NCBI GenBank assembly: GCA_022559845.1
Contig: CM040120.1
Coordinates: forward strand, 162,918,334 to 162,982,333
Source of the DNA: Amorphophallus konjac
Taxonomy: Eukaryota; Streptophyta; Magnoliopsida; Alismatales; Araceae
Length of the DNA stretch: 64,000 bases
Reading direction: 5' to 3'
In this document: positions 53,904 to 64,000 of the stretch, in pieces
Layout of the letters: every line of letters begins with the position of its first letter
How positions within the stretch are numbered: position 1 is the stretch's first letter
Translations under genes and position numbers: made by a program
The notes under the pieces: generated by a model
Told to the model about the DNA's origin: nothing
The model's input: only the letters and a program-made list of their open reading frames with translations
Databases searched by the model: none

Positions 53904-54941
53904 CTATTTTGCACAAATAGGCACCCAAGAAGTCTTGGGTCCTGACATGACAATATTACTTCTAGCAGGTTTTCTCAACACATTTCTAGCAGCATGGTCA
54001 TCAGATTTCATCAAGTAGCAATTATTCATTGAATGACCAATTTGACCACAGTAATGACATGAATTAGCAGATTTCAAATTCTTCTTATGCACATTACTGT
54101 TGTCATGAAGTTTATTGGCAGAGAGAGAGTTCTGTTTACTATAATGATAGTAAGATGCACCAGATTTCAGATTTAATCTATGCACATTCTTGGTAGCATG
54201 AAATCCATGTGCATATGCATGAAATTTTTTGTTGTTGACAGAATTAAAGTTCTGTTTACTAAAATCGGCCAGCCAACATTTAGCAGCTCTATGGCCTGGC
54301 TTCCCACAGTCAAAATAATGAGAAGAATTCATTCTCTTAAAATTCTCATGAAAAGCATGTCTAATTGCAGGGATTTTAGCATGTTTAAAATTCTCATTTC
54401 TACCCTGAGCATGCCAGCATTCAATGGCCCTGTGGCCACTCTTTCCACAATCAAAGCATGAAATAGAATTTCTTTTAAAAGAGACTGACCAGCATTTAGA
54501 GGTCTTGTGACCAATCATGTTGCAGTTAAAACAGATGATGTGCTGGTTCATTGAAGCAGATTTATTTTTACTAAAAACATGTTGGTTTGCAGGGAATTTA
54601 GCATGATATGAATAAAAGGTTTTCTTACCACTAGCAAACCAGCAATGAGCAATTGAGTGTCCTAATTTGCCACAATTAGAACATGTGACACTCCTTTTCT
54701 GAGGTGAAGGATTTTTATCATGAGATCTCCTAGCATTCTTATCATCCTTCTCCATCAACTTACACTCATGCATCAGATGACCAAATTTATGACAATAATG
54801 ACAGATAATCTTCTTTTTAGATGCCTGTGAGTGTGTTTTAGGACTGTGATCAATATGCACTGATGAACCCTTTTCATTTATTTTCTGATTTACAGTCCCT
54901 TTCTGATTTTTATCCTGTTTTCCTGTTTTCTTAGCCTTGTA
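53904..54941 (-). CDS. gag: X2 Gag zinc-knuckle array
   Basis: The 318-residue counterpart of the X1 frame, again in register after the gag TAG (54942-54944). It is 18 bp longer at its start, with the frame kept. The second knuckle is complete here (CSNCGKLGHSIAHC) while X1 has Tyr for the first Cys. The fifth still has Tyr, and the third reads CFNCNMIGHKTSKC. The GPKTSWVPICAK end is conserved. Confidence 0.72.
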   Translation of the reverse strand, partial: YKAKKTGKQDKNQKGTVNQKINEKGSSVHIDHSPKTHSQASKKKIICHYCHKFGHLMHECKLMEKDDKNARRSHDKNPSPQKRSVTCSNCGKLGHSIAHCWFASGKKTFYSYHAKFPANQHVFSKNKSASMNQHIICFNCNMIGHKTSKCWSVSFKRNSISCFDCGKSGHRAIECWHAQGRNENFKHAKIPAIRHAFHENFKRMNSSHYFDCGKPGHRAAKCWLADFSKQNFNSVNNKKFHAYAHGFHATKNVHRLNLKSGASYYHYSKQNSLSANKLHDNSNVHKKNLKSANSCHYCGQIGHSMNNCYLMKSDDHAARNVLRKPARSNIVMSGPKTSWVPICAK

Positions 54942-56515
54942 CTAAGTTGGAGATGAAGTAGAAGGCTCATCCTGTTCAGAAGATTTAACAAAAATAGTTT
55001 TCAGGTTGACTCCATCAACCTTCCTCATGACTGGACTGTAACCCAGTCCTTCTTTCTTAAAATTAATCTTTGTTCCCAGCTTTTTCTGATCAATGGGCTG
55101 TTTGTCTTTTGATGTTGTGGCTACATTTGAAGCATTTACAAATGATGTCATTAGCTTGTTCTGAAAAGCATTTTTATTGACATTGTTGTAGCCCAACCCT
55201 TCCGTTTTGACATTGACTTTTGTTCCCAGCAATTTGTTCAGATTATCTTGCCCACTAACAAATTTAGACAAAGAGTTTTTTAAGTCTTGAATTTCATTTT
55301 CTAAAGAGGAAATATGCAACTCGTAACTGGTAATCTCTTGCTCACGGCAATTCACACATTCAGTTAACACATTGTTAGCAGTTTTGTATTTTTCAACTTC
55401 CTGTTCCAGATTGCTCAGTTTATCAGAATCTTCAACGCAAACACTTTTACCTCTTTCTAAAGCTAGAAGTCTCTCAGACATAGTGGAGTTCATCATTTTC
55501 AATTTCTCATTTTCTTCCTTAAGTTTGTCATTCTGAACCAATTCATTTATTAGAGTCTGATCATCTGAGTTGACTCCAAGTATTCTTTCAGCCTCAAATT
55601 CCTTTAATTCTTTTTGCTGTTTCTCCAGATCTTTCTATAATTCTATATTTACAGATTTTATGGCATTGAATTTTTCAGCAAACAAGTTCTTCTCCTGCTC
55701 AAGTTTCTCAAATTTTTTATCATTTTCATTAACTGATTTTCTCAGGGAATCACTTTCAGATTTTAGCTTGTTTAAATCTGAGTTCACACTTTCAAAGTTT
55801 TTCAGCAATTTTTTATACTGGTCATGATAATTAACAAGAGTCTGATTATCATTATCTGACTTGAATTTTTCTTTGAGTTCAGATATCACATTTATATGAT
55901 CTTGATTCTTAGTTTTCAATAATGAGATTTGTTTCTTCAACATTTGAAAATCAGACATACATGCATCATGAGCATTTTTCAATTCAACACAATTTCTACA
56001 TGGAGAACTTGAACTAACTGACCCAGTACCCTTCTTCAATTTTTTATACTGTTTTCTTAACAGTTCATGAGATTCAAGTAGCTCAGAATATGCATTTTCC
56101 CAATCATCTAAAGTATAGTTTTCAAAGGGATTTACCTCATCATCATCATCATCTTCATCTGACTGCTACCTTGATTATTTCTGTCGGCCATCATGCAGCT
56201 GACCTCATTTCTTATCTGAGTTCGCTTCAATATATCCAGAATGTCTTTAGCAGAACTGCAATCAAGGAAACATGAATGAAGGGCTCTATCAGTAGCTGCC
56301 TTTATTAGGTTTATAGCTATCTGGTTCTCTTCATGCATAGATTTGTGACTGTCATTCCATTTGGACTTTTTCTTTGGTAGTTCATGAGGACCGTGTGAAA
56401 TTACTTTCCACATGTCTGGATTAACATAATTAGCATAATTCTTCAGACCAGCAAACCATACATTAAAATGCGTACCACTGAAAATTGGTGGATGGGCCAT
56501 GAGAACAAATAACAA
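54942..56515 (-). pseudogene. gag: X2 Gag, broken
   Basis: Counterpart of 30060-31634. A single-base deletion in the poly-Asp region near 56160 shifts the frame. A TAG at 55635-55637 replaces the Gln codon that X1 has after NIEL. The gag domain (MAHPPIFSG...), coiled coil and KKEGLGY/KTEGLGY repeats remain recognisable. Because X1 lacks both lesions, they arose after the duplication. Confidence 0.85.
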
Positions 56516-56630
56516 GAAAATTCAATGCAACAGGAATATTGATGCACTAAAAATAAATTAGCACCGAAGACAGCAGGATCGGATCTGCAGGTCGCTGGAC
56601 CTTCTAAGCAGACACTACTCTGATACCAAT

Positions 56631-59600
56631 TGTTAGGGTGCTAGGCCCGGATACAGAGGGGGGTGAATGTATCCTTCTACGAATAATGCCCAAATAAAAA
56701 CTCAGATGCTAGATGAAATAACAGAATAAAACTAATTCAATTAAACTTATGAGCAAGCACATGGAGCGCGCCTATCCAAGCATCTAGCGGAAGCAAACAC
56801 ACAAAGCAAATCACTGCTCAATAGATTTTTAGGTGGTTCGGTCCTCCAGACCTACATCCACCCCTCACTCCCACCGAGTGAGGCTTCACTAGCAAACGCT
56901 AGAACCAAGCAGACTCAGTCTGCGAACAAGGTGCTGCCACACAGCTTGACCAGGGGAACAACCTCCCCTCTTCCTCCCAACCGGAGGGACACCGCAAGTG
57001 ACTCCCAGCCACTTGGAAACCAGAGACCGAAGTCTCTCTTCCTCCAGTCCAGGAGGGAACCCGCCAGTGACTCCCCGTCACCAGCAACCAGAGGTCGAAG
57101 ACCTCTCTTCCTCCAACCGGAGGGACCCCTAGACTTGCAACCCACAAGCCCCAAACCGGAGACAAGTCTCCCTTCTCCTGAGTCCACAGGAGGAACCCGA
57201 CCTCAGACCAGAGGATCGGAAGAATAAGGATAACCAGATGAAAAGGAAAAAAATAAGGAATGGAAAATACATAGCGATCGGAAGGCTGTAAATGAAGAAC
57301 AAGAATGTAGCTCTCAAAGGAGCAGATCTGGCTTGGATTTAATCCAAACGCCAGATGACAGATCTTCAATAGCTTATTCCTTATTTTCCATGAACTCTCT
57401 CTCTCTCTCTATCTCTCTTTCTTTCTCCTCTGCTCTCCTTTTCTCTCACGCTGTTCTCTCCTTCTTCTTTGCAACTCTTTTTCTTCTGCCGGCTCACTCT
57501 TCTTCTATTTCTTCTTCTTCTGCTCTCTGCTTCTCTTCTACTGGATCGAGCTCTCAGCACTTCTGCTTTTCTGCTATTGCTCTCATGGCTTCGATCAACC
57601 TCCTTCAGACAACGGAGACTGCCCTTTATAGCAGCTCTAGCAGGGGTAGCACTGGGCGTGTGTGGCCTCCACATTTCCCGCCCAAGTATTTGGCCACGTG
57701 TCAGCATCTCAGCTCCTTGGATCACGTGCTAGACATTTCTTTGGTTCACGTGCCAGAACACCTGCAAGAGTAACTGAGGAGTTCAGTCGATGGACAAAAT
57801 TAACACAGGCTGTACATAGTTCAGCAATGTATAGACTTATAGATATCAATACAGCAAGTGTGTATAGTGTGAGGGAGTGTATAGACTTAGAAGTCTTCAT
57901 GCGAGCTCAATGTATATACTTGCTGAAGAATGCATTATCATAATAGGAAGGAGTGTATAGACTTCTGTGAAATGCATGAATGAATCAAGTGTGTAGACTT
58001 ACTAATGCAAGTACAGGCTGTCCACACTTTGTTTGCGTGCGAGAGAACACAGTGTACAGACTTTCCTGTGAAGAACAATGCATGAATGTAGTGTATAGAC
58101 TTGGTGTTAACATGCATGAGAACCAATGTACAGACATACTGTCCTTGCAGCTGACGACTCCAGTGTATAGGCTTGCTGAGGGAGAGACTGTACAGACTTG
58201 AAGCAAAGCAGGGCAGTCGAGTGTATAGACTACACGATGTGTAGACTTTAGCCAAAGGAACGGCTGTACAGACTTTAACTCAATAGCGATGAATAGACTC
58301 TGAATCAAGGAAGGCTGTACAGACTTGAAGAGTAAGCCAGTGTATAGACTTCAAAAGCTTGAAGGCCCAATGTACAGACTTTGAAGAGTCTGGACCAATG
58401 TACAGACATGTAACGCTTGAGGACCGATGCATAGACTTAGGAGCATATGAAGCCAATGTACAGACTTGCCGATGCGAGGCCAATGTACAGACTTTAAAGG
58501 CTGTGAATAGCAAGGCATGCTGTACAGACTTGAAACCTATGAAGACGATTGTATAGACTTTGCCTTAGAAACGAGTGTATAGACTTGAGGTTCTGAATGA
58601 AGGTAAGGTGTCAATGTACAGACTTGCTATGGTTGTATGGACATTGAAGCTGCAAGCGATGTACAGACTTGGAGAGTTGAAACTAATGTACAGACTTGAC
58701 GAAATGAAGACCACTGTATAGACTTCCTTTGGCACAAAGGCAGCTTAACGATGTACAGATTTGATTGATGTGAAGTCTGTACAGACTTGAATGTTCACAG
58801 TGTATAGAGTTTGAAGCAAGTGACCAAGGCGATGTGTAGACTTTACCCAATGTCCAGACTTGGTGGTCTTGAACGTAGGTAAAGCAAAGCAATGTATAGA
58901 CTTGCTCATACGAGTGAACAGGTCGATGTACAAACTTGGCCAATGCTTGAAGCACAGTCCACTGTAGACTTGATGCCTTGAAGGCGATGTACATACATGC
59001 TGAGTTGATGCTGCAGCCCAATGAGTTGACGCTGTATAGACTTTGTCTTCCAGCGTATAGACTTGATGAATGCATGAAGACATTGAATAAGACCCAGCAA
59101 TGTGTAGACTCTACAGTGAATGCATGACCCAATGTATACACTTGATGCAATGCATGCCGGTGTACATACTTCAGTTGAAGTCAACCGAAGAGTGTATGTA
59201 CTTTATGAATCCATATCCCAAGACCAGTGTACAAACTTGATCGAATGTCTAGACTTTGCATGAACAGTCGATGTGAAGACTTCACATGAAGATAGTTTGT
59301 ACGTGTGTGCTGGCAGTGTATAGACTTGGAGAGCGACCAAATAGGATGTGTAGACTTGCACAAACAGACAGCATAACTGAACATGCTTTATGCAGCAGAT
59401 AAAATGACTAACATAAAACATGCAATACTTTAAATCTGTTAAACTAACTGAACAGCAATACAATGCTTTGATAATCAGACTGAACATCAGAATATGCAAT
59501 CCTTGACTGAACATTTGAAAAAGACTGCATTATGAACAGAAAACAACTGAATAACAGCATGATGACTCACACAGCAAGATGACTCACAGTGATTAACTCA

Positions 59601-59650
59601 CATCAAAAACCAATCATCAAAACTATCATCAAAACCACAGGGGCACAACA
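56631..59650 (-). repeat. X2 right LTR
   Basis: 3020 bp against 3043 in X1. The difference is a clean loss of 23 bp in the motif array near 58903, exactly one motif plus spacer. Array at 57809-59359; TATA at 57624-57630; CACGTG at 57695, 57723 and 57748. Confidence 0.92.
57809..59359 (-). repeat. TGTAYAGACTT motif array in X2 right LTR
   Basis: Same order of units as the other three arrays, minus one unit. Several motifs have decayed (TGTCCAGACTT near 58852, TGTACAGATTT near 58753). Confidence 0.92.
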
Positions 59651-60047
59651 CTTTCCTCCACGAGTTTAAGAGAAAGAGTCCATCAAATCTCGAGATCTAT
59701 GAATCAATCTTGAGATAATAGTCAAGATAAGTCATAGGAGAAAATGGTACTCTATTTGGATGAAGGATCTGGAAGATATGGCTTGTGGAAGGGAGCCCCG
59801 GAGCTTAATCTGTAGAGTTTGAGTTGAACCAGGACACCTAAACCCTCAACTTTTGAGTGTGATTCTAAGCAAGATAGCCAATGAAATATGGAGTTCTTTG
59901 GACTGAATTCATGATAATACCAAGGAGAAACCATAGGAATAAACGGCGCTCAATTCGGAGTAGAATTCAAGAAGTTATGGACTCTGCAAGAGGGCCACGG
60001 CGCACAGAAACAGAGCAGAGTCCAGCACGAATTGGAGTCTCAGGTGT

Positions 60048-60309
60048 GTGTAACGGTCTATCGTACAACCGTCAGAGTTATGTAACGGACTAGGATAGGT
60101 CCGTCACACTCTGGGGGTCAAACGGGATGATTTCGGACAAGTTTCGGTGTAACGCACCCATACTAGACCGTCACATGGACTCTGACGGTCTAGGGTAGGA
60201 CCACCACGCTCTAGGGGTCGAACAAGGCGATTTCGGGCAAGTTTCGAAGTGACGGTCTATCGTAGGACCGTCACACTGCCCTGGCGGTCTAGGGTAAGGC
60301 CGTCACACT
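60048..60309. repeat. Hairpin-module cluster in Y2 LTR
   Basis: Copy of 35190-35449. Some stems are better paired here: TAGGTCCGTCACAC and TGACGGTCTA where Y1 left has TAGGTCGTCACAC and TGATGGTCTA. Confidence 0.8.
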
Positions 60310-62534
60310 GATGGAGGAAGATTTTGGATAGACTACGCGTGACTTTGGAAATTGAAGCGTATCTCTCAAACGGGGCAGAACTAGTGAAAGTGCTAGAAGA
60401 AGGAATTGTAGGCAACGTAGAGAGGAACAATGTTTATGAAGAAAGCAAGTTGAGAAAATGATTATAAGAGGGAGACAATGGTGCTAGAAGAGAGAGAAAG
60501 ATTATGGGACATAGGTGAACAGCGCAGCATGCCAGAAAAATGTGAATAGCTCACAAACGGGGCAGAACTGGCAAACGGCGTAGATAAAGAAACTGTAGAT
60601 CTTTGAAAGTTGAACAACTTTGATGAAGACAACTTTATGAAAAAAGAAACAGAAGGAGATGAAAAAGGACCACTTTCAAGACTGCGCAGTGAGAGAGAGC
60701 CGATTACTTGAGGGAACCCGGCCTAAATGGGCCGTAAGTCGACTTAGAAGCTAGAAGTTGATAAGACAAGCTCCAGGGCCCTAGGAAATCATGATCTCCA
60801 AGACTCAAAGGGAATGAAATGGGCTCGAAATCAATCAGAGAAAGCTCTAAAACAATGGCTAATTCGGGGCATCAAAAATGATGAATAGGAGAAATGACAC
60901 AACTTGTGGGTTAAAACGGGTGTCAACAGATGCCCCTCCTTGATGTCCGCTTTGCAAGGGAACGAGCGAAAGCGACGCGGAGGTAAAATGGAAAGGAGAT
61001 GGAGCGAAAGCGATAGCGACGTGAAATGGAGATGAAGCAGAGATGAAGCGGAGAGAACTGATAAGCGGGCATCAAGGCAAAAAGACACCCGTCATAACCA
61101 ACAAGCGACAGGAATTCTCCCGAAAATGCCGAACTACTCACCTGAAATGATTGACAAGGATGAGACATGTCTGGAGAACTAACTAAGAAAGGAAAGAAAA
61201 CACGACCAACCTCATCGGGGACACAATCCACGGACAATGAGTGGGTCGGCAGGAACACATCATAAGAGCTGGAAAAGGAGAGATAAGACTGAGATAAAAT
61301 CCAGACAGGAATCATGCTGGCCAACCAGACCAAGCGGGAAGATTAGAGAAATCATTCAAACTCAGAGTGGAATGAAGAATCTCTTACCCAAGAGAACTGA
61401 AGTGCAATTAACCAGTGCTGAGGAGAAATCTTGAACGGATCACGAGGCGTGAGTGCTCAAAATGACATGATGCATGTTGGGTTAAAATAAAGAAATCATT
61501 AAAACGAATGTAAAGAAAGATAAAATAGAAAGTACTCAAGGATAGTATTGCTAGACTGAGCCAGATGGGGTCAAGAGTCTTCTTGCAACCACGGCGTGGG
61601 AGACAGAGTCCATCGTCCCCCACACGACTCAACCGAGCGGCCTATCCAACGATTAACCGTATGCTCCTAGATCATCATCGTTTTTGTTAAAGGGGAACAT
61701 AGATCCTAGAACACACGGGCAACCAGCCAGTCCTTGAGAGGCTATAATAACGTAGATACCATATAGTAATGCAACAATGCGAAGGGATAGAAAGCCATAC
61801 CTGACTTACCTGCCAAGCGAAACGGCATCTTTTTTAAATTTTCTACATTTTCTAATTTTTATGGATTTTCAAATAAGACAACAACAATATGAATGAACAT
61901 GATAAACAAGCATGAACATAACATAGATAACGCTCTACTGAACGACACATAACAATCAAACGAATGGAAAACAACGCAACAAGACGAACAAGCACATATG
62001 CAATGGCATGAACAAACAACACGTATGCAAGATGAACGTGGGGGACAAGACAACAATGCAGTGAGACAACACACGGTTGTGACAAGAACATGAGAGATGA
62101 CCACACGGTTGGGACAACACACGAGATATAGAAGGACGACTAACAACATATGCAAGACAACTAACAACACGTGGTGAAGAATAAAATATGTGTGGGACAA
62201 CAAGGAGGGACATAGACACGGCGAGACAAGGACACGGCGGGACAAAGGACATAAACAAATACGCCCTTCAATCAAAACCCAAGATCAGAATGAAGCAGAA
62301 CCGCCAGGTTCAAAATCGTGTGGCAAAGCCCTCTCATATAGATATAATCATTGCAAACAAAAGCTGAGAAGGACACAAGCTTCAAAATAGATCGAGAGAT
62401 TTGAAGAAGGAAACAGATCAGGAGATGTGAACAGGGGACAGATATAAAAAAATATGGAGCAAGGAAAGCTTTAGTACCTGCAACCTGCACACTTAGCAAA
62501 CAGATTACGTATCTATTCTCAAAATGAAATATAA

Positions 62535-62763
62535 AGTTTAAATATTTTTAGATATTTCAATTTTCTTGATTTTTTTTATTTTGAAAATATTTGATTTTTT
62601 TTTGTTTGAACAATATTTCATTTTTTTAGAATCTCATTTTTTTGGATTTTCGACAATATCCCAACTTTTTAGATTTTTTAAAATATCTCATTTTTTGGAG
62701 TTTTGACAGTATCTCATTTTTTTTGAGTTTTGACAATATCTCATTTTTTGGAGTTTTGACAAT
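62535..62763. repeat. AT-rich tandem repeat in Y2
   Basis: Copy of 37690-37909 with different lengths of T runs. Confidence 0.85.
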
Positions 62764-64000
62764 AGCAATCCGCAGCACCCAAAGACAAGCTCGAACTACT
62801 GGCCAGGGATCGCCGTCCCTCCCCTCTCATTAAAGACTTCCCTTGAGCAGGGCGTGCATGTGAGGGTGGCTTACCACAACCAACCGCCTCTAAAGAACGG
62901 TGCCCCTACTAAAGTCATACCCGGGATACAACCTAGCCTAAGAGGGAGAAGCAAAAGAAAAATTGGAGACAAGCTTCGTGCAGGATGGGACATATCAAAA
63001 TTTGACTTCCTTCCAGGGCACTACCACTCAAAGAGATAGTCTGTTACGCCGGGGCTTTGTGTCTTTGATTTTGAGACCCATATTTATCAGGCATGCATGC
63101 GACCGGGCTCAAGGCGTCCCGCGGGGAACTGTACTGCCACTCTTACCATGCCTTTGATTCATATTTTGCTTTTGATTTTCATATATGATTTTCATTTGAC
63201 AGCCCTTGTTTGGCTAGATAAAGCATGAAAGCTCATTTTTGAGGGTCAAGACTGCCCCTATTTGAGATCTCTCTCGTATTAGGGAGCGCCTAGGTTAGTC
63301 ATCTTATCCATCAATCTCTTGCCCCTTCACTTGGCCGAGCAGAGAAGAGAAAAAGACCTTTGTGCATACCCAAAGTATGGCCAAAGTAGCAACGGTGTGT
63401 CTCAGAGAGATCGGCTATGGCTCGCCATGTAGTGTGTGAAAAACCCATGCTCAATGGTCACCCTCAATGACCGGGGAAAGAACTCAGACTCCCAGAGCGG
63501 AGCTATCACCAGCCTAAGGATGCTACAGAAGCGAACTCATTTTAAATGACCTAAATGAACTAAGCAAATTTCTAAAAGTCACTTAACCATGTAAGGAACC
63601 ATTATTATAAGCGTGTGCAGAAGTAAGAGAGATAATAGCGATGATAACATATTCTTGCACAAAATAAAAATACCTTTGCAAATCCGTGGAGTGATCTTGA
63701 CCATCGAGCTTTAAGGAGCGCGAGCTTTGTATTCCTTGCTTGACAGGACGAAAGGGAGAGGATAGCAAAGGATCAAAGATTCCCCTACACGGAGGAGCGG
63801 CAAACACGACACTGGACGAAGAAGGATAAAAAGGAAGAGAGCCGAGGGCTAGAACTCCCTCGTTAAGGCGCCGAGACCCTGATAACAAGGAACCAAATAC
63901 AGAAGAAACCAGATTATCTGAGATCAAGGCGAGCTAAAGCCTCGAAAACAGTAAGAGAAAGGGCGAAGACCCCGAAAGGGAGAAGAGGAGTGAGTAGAAA

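Larger units (their letters stand above)
48900..59650 (-). mobile_element. X2: duplicated copy of X, left end truncated
   Basis: Left LTR 48900-51547 lacks its first 89 bp and has a 304-bp deletion. Internal region 51548-56630, right LTR 56631-59650. The right flank CTTTCCTCCACGAG is the same Y site as for X1. Gag carries extra lesions relative to X1. This is a duplicate, not a second insertion. Confidence 0.9.
48900..64000. repeat. Copy B of the 25.1-kb tandem duplication (to window end)
   Basis: Matches 23758-39143 at about 98-99% by eye, including LTR-specific variants: X2 left resembles X1 left, X2 right resembles X1 right. It also keeps the X insertion point in Y. Both sides of the junction share CACAGAATA (48891-48899 and 48900-48908). 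The copy is not complete within the window. Confidence 0.88.
59651..64000 (-). mobile_element. Y2: duplicated copy of Y, cut by window end
   Basis: The CTTTC target copy at 59651-59655 is followed by the LTR part 59656-60928, the polypurine tract at 60929-60941 and 3.1 kb of 3' non-coding region matching 36083-39143. The AT-rich repeat lies at about 62535-62763 and the hairpin cluster at 60048-60309. The gag frames should lie beyond the window. No gene is supported in this part. Confidence 0.88.

Noticed and set aside
48900..59650. X2 as an independent second insertion of X
   Set aside because: It sits at the identical base of Y with the same CTTTC, and each of its LTRs matches the corresponding X1 LTR more closely than its own partner. 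This fits duplication.
1..64000. Host genes, tRNA, rRNA, centromere or telomere satellites
   Set aside because: None seen. All substantial coding similarity is to retrotransposon proteins, and no short satellite array other than those listed was found.

Overview
This window is plant nuclear DNA made almost entirely of LTR retrotransposons. I see no host gene, tRNA, rRNA or CRISPR array. The case for a flowering plant rests on the element lineages (Tat-like and Athila-like Ty3/Gypsy, SIRE/Maximus-like Ty1/Copia), the primer binding sites matching initiator tRNA-Met, and deep nesting of elements. The species cannot be read from the sequence. Element names T, U, W, Z, Y, X and V are mine.

Layout. 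(1) 1-5350: T, a decayed Tat-lineage Gypsy element on the minus strand with gag, protease, RT, RNase H, a second archaeal-type RNase H and integrase. It is the only element here with a recognisable full pol order. (2) 5354-12611: U, a minus-strand Gypsy element with 2.16-kb LTRs. It keeps gag and an integrase C-terminus, but the enzymatic core is replaced by unrecognised coding sequence. (3) 12612-48028: W, the 3' part of an Athila-like plus-strand element. Its 3' LTR is split by Z. (4) Z, 17233-47953, minus strand: 3.1-kb LTRs around only 1.34 kb of gag, with target duplication TTTTT. Its right LTR is split by Y. (5) Y1, 22999-46142, minus strand: 1942-bp LTRs, gag plus an unknown extension, target duplication ACTGC. 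Its left LTR is split by X1. (6) X1, 23669-34792, minus strand: a SIRE-like Copia element reduced to gag with a multiplied zinc-knuckle array, target duplication CTTTC. This is a four-level nest: X in Y in Z in W.

(7) From 48900 to the window end the sequence repeats 23758-39143 at roughly 98-99% identity by eye, including the same X insertion at the same CTTTC site of Y. The simplest reading is a head-to-tail duplication of a 25.1-kb unit (23758-48899), whose second copy runs out of the window.

The most unusual signals are these. The X LTR carries a dense array of about 28 exact and about 20 near copies of TGTAYAGACTT over 1.6 kb, upstream of three G-boxes and a TATA box. A short hairpin module (TGACGG...CCGTCACA) recurs in both Z and Y. 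A leader segment of about 190 bp appears shared between Z and Y. Several ORFs lacking pol have internally repeated protein modules. Premature stops fall mostly where the families carry Gln or Arg codons, consistent with deamination of methylated cytosine. Except for T, every element here lacks reverse transcriptase, so the locus is a cluster of non-autonomous elements that would depend on partners elsewhere.
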